Assembly: GCA_029009095.1 (NCBI GenBank)
Contig: JAQXJT010000018.1
Location: 1-64,000 of the forward strand
Length of the DNA: 64,000 nucleotides
Direction: 5' to 3'
Source of the DNA: a bacterium
Lineage (GTDB): Bacteria; Bacillota; Clostridia; Oscillospirales; Oscillospiraceae
The position numbers and the translations under genes are program-made. The notes below the pieces were generated by a model. It saw only the letters and a program-made list of their open reading frames with translations. It did no database searches and was not told where the DNA came from. Shown one piece after another: positions 56,822-64,000 of the stretch; positions within the stretch are counted from its first letter, which is position 1, and every line of letters starts with the position of its first letter.

Positions 56822-59350
56822 TTATCCCTCCTGCACCACACAGGCCAGAGTACGGGCAACAGCCCGGCGCTGGGCCACGCTCCAGTTCTCCTCCCCGGCC
56901 CGGCGATAAAGCTCGCCCAGCAAATTCTCGTTCACGGCCCGCTGGGGACGGGCGAGAATATAGTCGGCGTACTGTGCCGCGATCTTGCGGAGGTCCAGCT
57001 CCTCTTCGGCAAAACGCCGGGCGTTTTTCTCCAGCCGCTCCCGCTCCTCCGGCCTGACAGCCAGACGGAGCATGGCTTTGCTGATCTCGTCCTCCTCTTC
57101 CCCTTCGCTGAGTTCCTCCACGGAAGGGAGGCGGCAGCAGCACTCCCCGGGGATCTCCGAAAAACTGCCCACATCGTTGACCACCACGCACTTTCCCTTG
57201 GCGAGAATGCGCATCAGGCTGCCGCTGGTCTCCCCGTTGTAGGGCCAGCGGAGGTTCATGCACACATCCACCGCGTCGATATAGCGGGTGAAATCCTCCA
57301 GCTCCGTGTAACCCGTGACCGTCACCGCTTCCCGCAGCTTCAGCCGCTCCAGCTCCGCGAGGAATTTTTCCTCCAGCGCCGTGTCCAGCTTCCCCACAAA
57401 GATCAGCCGGGCTTCGGGCGCCTTTTTCCGCACCCGGGCAAAGGCGCGGAGCAGCGGGATGGCCCGTTTCGTCTCGTGTACATGGCCAAAGGCGGCGAAG
57501 ATCAGTTCGTCCTCGCCCAGTCCCAGCTCCCTCCGGGCCGCACTTTTGTCCGGCAGCGGCTCAATTTTGGCGTAATGGCGGACACAGCGGACGCTGCGGC
57601 CCGCGCTCCGCTCCAGAAGCTTGCGGCGGCTCTCCTGGCTGTGGACGAGGATCTTGCCGGCGTAGTGGGAGAGGAAGCCGTTGATCTCCATCTCCTGAAA
57701 ACGGAACGCCCCGCCCCGGCGCAGCTCCTCCACATACTCGTCCACCTCCGGCTGAGGGATGTCCTCCAGCAAATAGTCCCGGTAGTGCTCCAGATCGTTT
57801 CCGCCCAGGGCCAGCGTCCGGTACTGCACCACGCCGTGCATATTGTAGTCGTGCAGCACCAGCATCCCGCCGTAGCGGCGCAGGTAGGGCCACATGTAGA
57901 TGTGGTACTCGCTGTTGCCCACCTGATAGACCGTCTCCACATAGGCACCGCACTTGTTGGGATATATGCTGTGGGGATAGCAGCGCACATTTTCGGGCAG
58001 GATGCAGTCGGGTTCATAGCCATCGTCCAGAAAAACGTCGATGTCAAACTTCTCCGCCAGAGCCGCGAGGATATCCACGCTGTAATCGGATATCCCCGAC
58101 TGCTTGGGGGGCAGTGGGGTAAAAAAGGCGATCCTTTTCCGAATATTCTCCCCTTCTCCTCGCACCGGGGCAGGGATCTTCCCCATGGCCTCCATCGTCA
58201 GCTCCGTCACATGCTCCCAGTTGAAGATGGCGAGACGCTCCTCGCCGCGCTTTGCCAGCGCGGGAAGATCCGCCTCCGTCAGCGCGTGGCGCAGCCCCTC
58301 GCGGATGCTCTCCACGCTGTAGGGATCCACCAGTACAGCGGCGTCCCCGGCGATCTCCACCAGGGAGGAGTTGTTGCTGGTGAGCACCGGCACGCCGCAG
58401 CTCCACGCCTCCACCACCGGCAGTCCGAAGCCCTCATAGACGGAGGGGAACGCCACCAGGGAGGCGAGGTTATAGAGTTCCAGCATCTCCTCATCGCTGA
58501 CAAAGTTGGTGAGCACCAGCCCCTCGCCCAGCCCCAGTTCCTTTGCCATGGCGCCGTAGCGCTCCACGGAGGCCTTTTGCAGTTTGCAGACGATGACCAG
58601 TTGATACTGCTCCCGGAGAGAGGCGGGCAGCAGGGCGTAAGCGCGGATCAGGGCGGCGATATTTTTCCGCTCATCGTCGCCGCCGGTGCACATGATGTAC
58701 TTCCCGCGGATCCCGTAGCGCCCGAAAAGCCGCTCCCGCTCCTCCGCGCTCACCGGGATCTTCCCAAACTGCGCCCCCACCGCGCCCCAGATGACGTCGA
58801 TCTTCTCCGGCGGGAAGTCCAGATGGGTGCAGAGGTCGGTCTTGACGCTCTGGGAGATGACCAGCAGCCGGTCCACATCCCGCAGCGTCTCCACGCAGCC
58901 CATGTACCATTCCATCATCTCCCGGCTGTCCAGATAATGCCGGCGCATCACATAGGGGATGATGTCATAGACCGTGGCGCAGGTGCGGCACGATCCAAAC
59001 CACTCTTTGCGATAGCGGGGAAAGAACTTGTCGATGGGGGAAGTGATATAGAAAATATCGATCTGATAGTCCCGGACAAACTTGCGGACCAGTTCGCCGA
59101 ACACTTCGCTCCGCCCGTCCGAGAAGAGAAATCTGCCGTCCACCACGCAGGTATAGTCCACCTGGGTCAGCAGCCCCTCCTCCACTTCCTCCGCAAAGAA
59201 ATCGCAGCTTCCGAACACATTGAAGAAGAAATAGCGATTTCCCCGGTCCAGGCGGATCAGGGTCTTCATCTGGCCGAGGGTATAGTTGCCGATGCCCCGG
59301 TTTCGAGAGGTGGGGCTCATCACGGCTTCGCTGTCAAAGGCAATGTTCAT
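56822..59350 (-). CDS. Two-module GT4-type glycosyltransferase
   Basis: An 842-aa cytoplasmic protein built from two GT-B glycosyltransferase modules. Module 1 (residues 1-385) starts MNIAFDSEAVMSP and has the nucleotide-sugar motifs CTGGDDERKNIAALI and SVYEGFGLPVVEAWSCG. Module 2 (about 390-842) starts RIAFFTPLPPKQSGISDYS and has FGHVHETKRAIPLL and PYNGETSGSLMRILAKG. Both contain the E-X7-E type acidic region in some form (the second less clearly). Such tandem enzymes add two sugars in sequence during capsule or O-antigen-like glycan synthesis. It overlaps the FkbM gene by four bases. Neighbouring manA, manC and gmd suggest GDP-mannose or 6-deoxyhexose donors. Confidence 0.88.
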   Translation of the reverse strand: MNIAFDSEAVMSPTSRNRGIGNYTLGQMKTLIRLDRGNRYFFFNVFGSCDFFAEEVEEGLLTQVDYTCVVDGRFLFSDGRSEVFGELVRKFVRDYQIDIFYITSPIDKFFPRYRKEWFGSCRTCATVYDIIPYVMRRHYLDSREMMEWYMGCVETLRDVDRLLVISQSVKTDLCTHLDFPPEKIDVIWGAVGAQFGKIPVSAEERERLFGRYGIRGKYIMCTGGDDERKNIAALIRAYALLPASLREQYQLVIVCKLQKASVERYGAMAKELGLGEGLVLTNFVSDEEMLELYNLASLVAFPSVYEGFGLPVVEAWSCGVPVLTSNNSSLVEIAGDAAVLVDPYSVESIREGLRHALTEADLPALAKRGEERLAIFNWEHVTELTMEAMGKIPAPVRGEGENIRKRIAFFTPLPPKQSGISDYSVDILAALAEKFDIDVFLDDGYEPDCILPENVRCYPHSIYPNKCGAYVETVYQVGNSEYHIYMWPYLRRYGGMLVLHDYNMHGVVQYRTLALGGNDLEHYRDYLLEDIPQPEVDEYVEELRRGGAFRFQEMEINGFLSHYAGKILVHSQESRRKLLERSAGRSVRCVRHYAKIEPLPDKSAARRELGLGEDELIFAAFGHVHETKRAIPLLRAFARVRKKAPEARLIFVGKLDTALEEKFLAELERLKLREAVTVTGYTELEDFTRYIDAVDVCMNLRWPYNGETSGSLMRILAKGKCVVVNDVGSFSEIPGECCCRLPSVEELSEGEEEDEISKAMLRLAVRPEERERLEKNARRFAEEELDLRKIAAQYADYILARPQRAVNENLLGELYRRAGEENWSVAQRRAVARTLACVVQEG

Positions 59351-60831
59351 TTCAGCACCTCACCAAGCTGCCGCTTATCCAGCATCAGGGTGTTGATCCC
59401 CGTAAAAGCATACTCGATATAGTCCTGCTCCTTCAGGTACTCCACACTCTCCCGTTCCTGCTCTCCCACCACCAGATGGGCGCGGTAGGGGATGTTCTCC
59501 ACGGAGATCACCAGCGGACGCCAGCGCTCCCAATCCACGCTCCGCAGGATCTCCAACTCATCCCCCTCCAGATCGATGTTCATAAAGGCCGGAGCCTTAT
59601 CGAAATACTGCTCGAGAATCCCGTTGACGGTTCGGCGCTCTACCTGCACCACCCGCTCCACACGAAGTGCGGGGTTCTCTGCGATGGCGGCCATGGCCTT
59701 GGCATAGTCCGGGGTGGAGAGTCCGTCGCCGCTGAGCACGTAGAAATCCACGGCTCCGCCGCTCTGGGCCGCAACGCAGCAGTTGAGCACCACATCCCCG
59801 CTTCGGTGGAACTTCAGCTCCCCGATCAGCGCGGGATTGGCCTCCACCAGCACGCCCCGGGCGCCCTGCCGGTAGAATCGCCAGGTATTGCTCAGCTCCC
59901 GGGCGTGGTTGGCGCCCAGATCCAGATAAGTCCGCTCCTGAGGCGGCACCCCGAGCACCCTGAACACATAGTCCACGATGGCGTCCTCCCCGCTCTGGGA
60001 GGCGGTGAGCGACACATCATCCTCCATGGTGCACAGTCCCTTTTCGCGGAGGGGGCGCAGACTCTCGCTGACGCCGGCCAGTTCACTGACGCAGAGGGAG
60101 AGAGACTTTTCCAGTTCTGTGATCTGTGCGCGAAGGGCGTCCATCCGGCTCTGCTGCTCGTCGAAATGTCCGGATACGGCGTCAACACGGCCGGAAACGA
60201 TGTCCAACCGGTCGGATACGGCGGCGAGGCCCTGCTCCAGCCGTTCCTCCTCCCGGTGCAGCGCGCCACTGAGCTTTTCGATGCTGCGCTCCGCGGCCCG
60301 GAGGCGGCTCCCGCTCAGCTCTTCCAGCCGTTCGCGGAAGTCCCGGTTCTCTTGCACCAGGCGGCCCTGTCGCTCCTCCAGGCGCAGCGTCAGCTCCTCG
60401 GCGGCGTTCAGCCGGGCCGTGGTCTGGGACAGTCGCTCGGCGGTGTGCTTGTGCATTTCCTCCATGCGTCCCATGGCAGGCGTGACGGCGTTATTGAACT
60501 CCGTCTGATGCTCAAAGACCGGCCGTACATACCAACGCACCATCTTGCGGATCACCCGCTTCAGCAGGCCCTTCAGCCCGCCGCCCAGCGGGCGGTCGGC
60601 GGAGCAGATGCGGTTGGCGTCGATCTCCCGGATCTTTCCGTCCACATCCGCAAAGCACTGTCCCCGCCACTGCTCTGCGGCAGCATCCGCCGCCGAAACC
60701 CGGGAGCGCTCCACCTGCATCGCCTGAGCGGCGGCGTGCTGCTCGCTCTCCAGGGCGTGATCGTCCCGAAGCGGCAGCTTGCCGCTCAGCTTCTCAAATA
60801 TGATCTGCTCTTCCAGCGTCTGGAACTTCAT
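59347..60831 (-). CDS. FkbM-family methyltransferase with coiled-coil N-terminal region
   Basis: A 494-aa protein. Residues 1-100 hold no known domain but include a basic, amphipathic patch (GLKGLLKRVIRKMVRWYV). Residues 110-275 are a predicted coiled coil with heptads rich in Glu, Arg, Leu and Gln. The C-terminal 200 residues form a SAM-dependent FkbM methyltransferase: SQSGEDAIVDYVF, YLDLGANHARELSN and the acidic motif FMNIDLEGDELEIL. Such enzymes usually O-methylate a sugar. The coiled coil resembles the length-control extensions of O-antigen terminating proteins such as WbdD, which is a suggestion only. ATG 60831 has GGAGGGAAAGG upstream; the longer frame overlaps gmd. Confidence 0.85.
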   Translation of the reverse strand: MKFQTLEEQIIFEKLSGKLPLRDDHALESEQHAAAQAMQVERSRVSAADAAAEQWRGQCFADVDGKIREIDANRICSADRPLGGGLKGLLKRVIRKMVRWYVRPVFEHQTEFNNAVTPAMGRMEEMHKHTAERLSQTTARLNAAEELTLRLEERQGRLVQENRDFRERLEELSGSRLRAAERSIEKLSGALHREEERLEQGLAAVSDRLDIVSGRVDAVSGHFDEQQSRMDALRAQITELEKSLSLCVSELAGVSESLRPLREKGLCTMEDDVSLTASQSGEDAIVDYVFRVLGVPPQERTYLDLGANHARELSNTWRFYRQGARGVLVEANPALIGELKFHRSGDVVLNCCVAAQSGGAVDFYVLSGDGLSTPDYAKAMAAIAENPALRVERVVQVERRTVNGILEQYFDKAPAFMNIDLEGDELEILRSVDWERWRPLVISVENIPYRAHLVVGEQERESVEYLKEQDYIEYAFTGINTLMLDKRQLGEVLK

Positions 60832-60856
60832 CCTTTCCCTCCAGTCTCCCGCTCTG

Positions 60857-61900
60857 TCAGCCCCGGGCGGCAAGTGCCTTTTCCTTTTGGGCCAGCTCCA
60901 GATCGTGCTGGGCCATCAGCGCGCAAAGCTGCTCATAGCTGGTCTTGGTGGGGTTCCAGCCCAGCCTGGTCCTGGCCTTGGTGGGATCGCCCCAGAGGTT
61001 TACCACATCGGTGGGCCGGTACCACTGCTCGTTCACGCTCACCAGCAGCCGCCCGGTGGCCTTGTCGTAGCCCTTCTCCTCCAGCCCGCTGCCCCGCCAC
61101 TCGATCTCAAGACCCACATGCCTGAAGGCCAGCGTGGTGAATTCCCGGACGGTGTGCTGCTCGCCGGTGGCGATCACATAGTCGTCGGGCTCGTCCTGCT
61201 GCAAAATGAGCCACATGCACTCCACATAGTCCCGGGCATAGCCCCAGTCCCGGAGAGAGTCCAGATTGCCCAGCTCCAGATGATCCTGCAAGCCGCAGGC
61301 GATGCGCCCGGCGGCCCGGGTGATCTTCCGGGTGACAAAGGTCTCGCCCCGGCGCTCGGACTCATGGTTGAAGAGAATTCCGTTGCAGGCGAACATCCCG
61401 TAGGCCTCCCGGTACTCCTTCACCATCCAGTAGCCGTACTGTTTGGCGATGGCGTAGGGGCTGTAGGGATGGAAGGGGGTCTCCTCGTTCTGGGGGCACT
61501 CCTCCACCTTGCCGTAAAGCTCGCTGGTGGACGCCTGATAGATCCGGCAGCTCTCCCCCAGCCCCAGGATACGCACGGCCTCCAGCAGCCGCAGCACGCC
61601 CAGCGCGTCCACGTCGCCGGTGTACTCCGGCACGTCGAAGCTCACCTGCACATGGCTCTGGGCGGCCAGGTTGTAGATCTCGTCCGGCCGCACGGCGGCG
61701 ATGATGGCCGTCAGGGAGGAGGAGTCGCTCATATCCCCGTCGTGGAGGGTGAGCCTGTCCAGAATGTGGTCGATCCGCTCGGTGTTGGGGCTGCTGGCGC
61801 GGCGGGTGATGCCGTGGACCTCGTAGCCCTTCTCCAGCAGCAGCTCTGCCAGATAGGAGCCGTCCTGCCCGGTGATGCCGGTGATGAGTGCTTTTTTCAT
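60857..61900 (-). CDS. gmd: GDP-mannose 4,6-dehydratase
   Basis: A 347-aa short-chain dehydrogenase/reductase fold enzyme that converts GDP-mannose to GDP-4-keto-6-deoxymannose. The NADP-binding motif is [29 protein letters not shown] follows, and the active site has STSELYG with the [11 protein letters not shown] (Y-X3-K) motif. The product leads to GDP-fucose, GDP-rhamnose, colitose or perosamine; the next enzyme is not in the window. It follows manC by 28 bases. Confidence 0.96.
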   Translation of the reverse strand: MKKALITGITGQDGSYLAELLLEKGYEVHGITRRASSPNTERIDHILDRLTLHDGDMSDSSSLTAIIAAVRPDEIYNLAAQSHVQVSFDVPEYTGDVDALGVLRLLEAVRILGLGESCRIYQASTSELYGKVEECPQNEETPFHPYSPYAIAKQYGYWMVKEYREAYGMFACNGILFNHESERRGETFVTRKITRAAGRIACGLQDHLELGNLDSLRDWGYARDYVECMWLILQQDEPDDYVIATGEQHTVREFTTLAFRHVGLEIEWRGSGLEEKGYDKATGRLLVSVNEQWYRPTDVVNLWGDPTKARTRLGWNPTKTSYEQLCALMAQHDLELAQKEKALAARG

Positions 61901-61928
61901 GTCTATACTCCTCTTTATCCCGTTTCTC

Positions 61929-62999
61929 TTAAAGATACTCGTTTCTGTTGCAGATCTTCAGGTTTTCCAATACTTTCTTGATGCTGCCCGCGTCGCTCTT
62001 GTCGCAGACCAGCAGCGCGTCGGGGGTGTCCACGATGATCATATCCTCCAGCCCCACGGCGGCGATGAGCTTTTCGCCCCCCTGGATGATGCAGCGCACC
62101 GTGTCCACCGTGACGGCGTTGCCCTCCACCACGTTGCCAAACTCGTTGGTGGGGCGGATCTTCTCCACGGCCAGCCAGGAGCCCACGTCGTTCCAGCCAA
62201 AGGAGCCGGGCAGCGTGTAGATGTGCTCCGCCTTCTCCATCACACCGTAGTCGATGGACTCGGAGGAAAAGGCCTCATACTCCCGCTCCAGCACCCGCTG
62301 CTCCCCGTCCGTGCCGATGGCGGCGGCGATGCGCTGCAAGCCCGCGCTGGTCTCCGGCAGGTTCTTTTCCAGCTCCGAGAGGATGGTGGAGAGACGCCAG
62401 ATGAACATGCCGCTGTTCCAGAGGTACTGCTCCGTGGCCAGATAGCTCTTGGCGGTTTCCAGATCGGGCTTCTCCACGAAGCGGTCCACCCGGAAAGCCC
62501 GCCCCTTGCCCTCCCGGGGCAGGAAACGGATATAGCCGTAACCCGTCTCGGGATAGTCCGGGGTGATGCCGATGGTCACCAGATTCCCCTGCTCCTCCGC
62601 CACCTGGGCAGCGTCATCCAGGGTACGCAGGAAGATGGCGTTATACTTGATGAGGTGATCCGAGGGCAGCACATACATGATGGCGTCCTCGTACTTTTTC
62701 GCCATGTGCACTGCGCCCAGTCCGATACAGGGGGCGGTGTTGCGCCCCACGCTCTCGCAGAGGATGTTCTCCTCCGGCAGCTCGGGGAGCTGTTCATGCA
62801 CCAGCTCCCGGTAGTCCCGGTTGGTGACCACATAGATGTCCTCCATGTCCACCAGCGGGAGGATCCGTTCCACGGTGAGCTGGATCATGGTCTTGCCGTC
62901 TCCCGTCAGGGAGAGGAACTGCTTGGGGCAGCTCTTGCGGCTCCGGGGCCAGAATCTCTCGCCCCGCCCGCCTGCCATAATCAGCGCTGTTTTTTTCAT
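61929..62999 (-). CDS. manC: Mannose-1-phosphate guanylyltransferase
   Basis: A 356-aa nucleotidyltransferase making GDP-mannose from mannose-1-phosphate and GTP. The signature is [21 protein letters not shown] (residues 8-27), then [32 protein letters not shown] and [10 protein letters not shown]. It is the single-function form without a fused mannose-6-phosphate isomerase domain; isomerase is supplied by the adjacent manA. ATG 62999 has AAAGGACAGGG upstream. The longer frame runs into manA and was rejected. Confidence 0.95.
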   Translation of the reverse strand: MKKTALIMAGGRGERFWPRSRKSCPKQFLSLTGDGKTMIQLTVERILPLVDMEDIYVVTNRDYRELVHEQLPELPEENILCESVGRNTAPCIGLGAVHMAKKYEDAIMYVLPSDHLIKYNAIFLRTLDDAAQVAEEQGNLVTIGITPDYPETGYGYIRFLPREGKGRAFRVDRFVEKPDLETAKSYLATEQYLWNSGMFIWRLSTILSELEKNLPETSAGLQRIAAAIGTDGEQRVLEREYEAFSSESIDYGVMEKAEHIYTLPGSFGWNDVGSWLAVEKIRPTNEFGNVVEGNAVTVDTVRCIIQGGEKLIAAVGLEDMIIVDTPDALLVCDKSDAGSIKKVLENLKICNRNEYL

Positions 63000-63040
63000 A
63001 GTACCCTGTCCTTTCCGTCTATGTCTGCCCGTTACGGACT

Positions 63041-64000
63041 CTACAGCCGGGAGAGCAGCACGGTGCACTGCCCCCCGAGTTCATAATCGCCCAGCCGCGC
63101 CGGGAAAAACCAGGATTCGCCCCGCCTGAGAGGGTAGCTCTCTCCCCCGCAGCGGATCTCTCCCGCCCCCTCCACGCAGAGAATGTGGTGGAAGCTCTCC
63201 CCGTCGCAGCGCAGGCGGATGCTCTGTCTGAGCTCGATGCGGTAGGAGCGGAAGTAAGCGCAGGAGAACATCTCCGAGAGGGTAAATTCCGGGAACACGG
63301 TGATGTTGTTGGCACGGCACCGCTCCGGCAGCAGCGGGCGGTAGTCCGCCACGCGCACCGCCTCCTCCACATGGAGGGGCCGGCGCTGTCCGTCGCCGCC
63401 CAGCCGGTCGTGGTCATAGACCCGGAAGGTCGTGTCGGAGCTCTGCTGAACCTCCGCCACCAGCAGTCCCCGGCCGATGGCGTGGACAGTGCCGGGGGTG
63501 ATATAGAAGACGTCCCCCTTGCCCACGCTCACCCGGTTGAGCACCTGGCAAACGCTTCCGTCCAGCGCACGGCGGCGGAATTCCTCCGCCCCGATGTTAC
63601 GGGAGAAGCCCAGGTAGAGGAACGAGTTGGGCCGGGCATCCACAATATACCACATCTCTGCCTTGCCCCGCTCCCCCAGCTCCTTCCGGGCGTTGGCGTC
63701 CGAGGGGTGCACCTGCACAGAGAGCTCGTCCCGCGCATCGATCAGCTTCACCAGCAGCGGACAACTGCCCCCGCTCCGGCGGCCGAAGAATTCCTCCTCC
63801 CGCCCCCGGGCCAGCTCGGGCAGGGTCTTTCCCCTGTCCTCGCCCACGGCCACCCGGCTCTCGTTCCCGGGGAGGCAGGACAGTTCCCAGCTCTCCGCGG
63901 TACGCTCCGGGGCGTCCGCCTTGCCGTATTCATTTTTCAGACGGCGGCCGCCCCACACATAGTCCTTGTAGACCGGCTGCATCTTCAGTGGCTTATACAA
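63041..64000 (-). CDS. manA: Mannose-6-phosphate isomerase, type I (start at or past window edge)
   Basis: A cupin-fold zinc enzyme interconverting fructose-6-phosphate and mannose-6-phosphate. The zinc ligands are in VQVHPSDANAR and AEMWYIVD and in PGTVHAIG; VYKDYVWGGRRLKNEYG is the family N-terminus. The visible 319 residues correspond to the short Firmicutes form (about 310-320 aa), so the gene is nearly complete. The frame is open to the right edge, where TTG (63998-64000) could be the start, but the true start may lie just outside. It feeds manC and gmd. Confidence 0.92.
   Translation of the reverse strand: MYKPLKMQPVYKDYVWGGRRLKNEYGKADAPERTAESWELSCLPGNESRVAVGEDRGKTLPELARGREEEFFGRRSGGSCPLLVKLIDARDELSVQVHPSDANARKELGERGKAEMWYIVDARPNSFLYLGFSRNIGAEEFRRRALDGSVCQVLNRVSVGKGDVFYITPGTVHAIGRGLLVAEVQQSSDTTFRVYDHDRLGGDGQRRPLHVEEAVRVADYRPLLPERCRANNITVFPEFTLSEMFSCAYFRSYRIELRQSIRLRCDGESFHHILCVEGAGEIRCGGESYPLRRGESWFFPARLGDYELGGQCTVLLSRL

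Noticed and set aside
56771..59422. Plus-strand open frame opposite the two-module glycosyltransferase (883 codons)
   Set aside because: Antisense shadow in GC-rich sequence, rich in His, Gln and Val with no domain; the minus-strand gene carries clear GT motifs.
1..64000. CRISPR arrays, transposases, integrases, restriction or toxin-antitoxin systems
   Set aside because: I looked for regularly spaced repeats and for their hallmark motifs and found none; the only repeat pair is the AT-rich 17-mer near the protease gene.

Overview
This window looks like chromosome from a GC-rich, endospore-forming member of the Clostridia, most likely the Oscillospirales (Oscillibacter/Flavonifractor-like). 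The inference rests on a complete spoIIAA-spoIIAB-sigF operon, Firmicutes-type housekeeping genes (trmFO, plsX/acpP, mini-RNase III, rqcH, murT/gatD, xpt), strong AGGAGG-type ribosome sites and strongly GC-biased third codon positions. No rRNA, IS element, CRISPR array or replication origin is visible.

Layout. 1-2.5 kb: an AT-rich accessory patch with an HtrA-like secreted protease, 17-bp direct repeats, a nonsense-mutated ribbon-helix-helix remnant and a TetR regulator lacking its DNA-binding domain; this looks like the scar of a mobile element. 2.5-22.6 kb (minus): one nearly unbroken housekeeping array read from the rRNA/tRNA methyltransferase through dprA, topA, trmFO, plsX, acpP, rnc, a radical SAM gene, smc, ftsY, rdgB, yhbY, a nadD-yqeK fusion, an LCP gene, rsfS and leuS to an RluA-type pseudouridine synthase, mostly with overlapping or few-base junctions. 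22.7-29.1 kb (minus): a compact type IV pilus/pseudopilus operon (pilB, pilC, one pilin, prepilin peptidase, pilM, pilN, pilO) with its own promoter and terminator and no pilT.

29.2-34.2 kb: regulators and transport: a LysR regulator, an XRE regulator fused to a complete desulfoferrodoxin (superoxide reductase-like) module, a Ppx/GppA phosphatase, mntP under a yybP-ykoY manganese riboswitch, an AI-2E family exporter and tRNA-Arg(CCG). 34.4-37.8 kb (plus): murT, an atypical gatD, ruvX/yqgF and an SLH-domain protein whose ribosome site is buried in a 13-bp hairpin. 37.9-44.7 kb (minus): mnmA, then uppP-ftsK/spoIIIE-mrnC-rqcH. 44.9-47.3 kb: tRNA-Gly(CCC), a 55-aa membrane ORF coupled to an M50 protease, and the spoIIA operon.

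47.4-56.8 kb: a beta-propeller lipoprotein divergent from a CofE-like ligase, then xpt and a BMP-family nucleoside ABC importer (lipoprotein, double ATPase, two permeases) followed by an HAD phosphatase; together they read as purine/nucleoside uptake and salvage. 56.8-64 kb (minus): a glycan cluster, manA-manC-gmd supplying GDP-mannose and GDP-4-keto-6-deoxymannose, followed by a coiled-coil FkbM methyltransferase and a two-module glycosyltransferase; it runs off the right edge.

The items most worth a second look are the HTH-desulfoferrodoxin fusion, the GatD-like protein without the usual catalytic His, the RBS-sequestering hairpin before the SLH gene, the accessory patch at the left edge, and the CofE-like ligase in an organism group not known to make F420. 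I did not find a clearly new multi-gene defence or mobile system.
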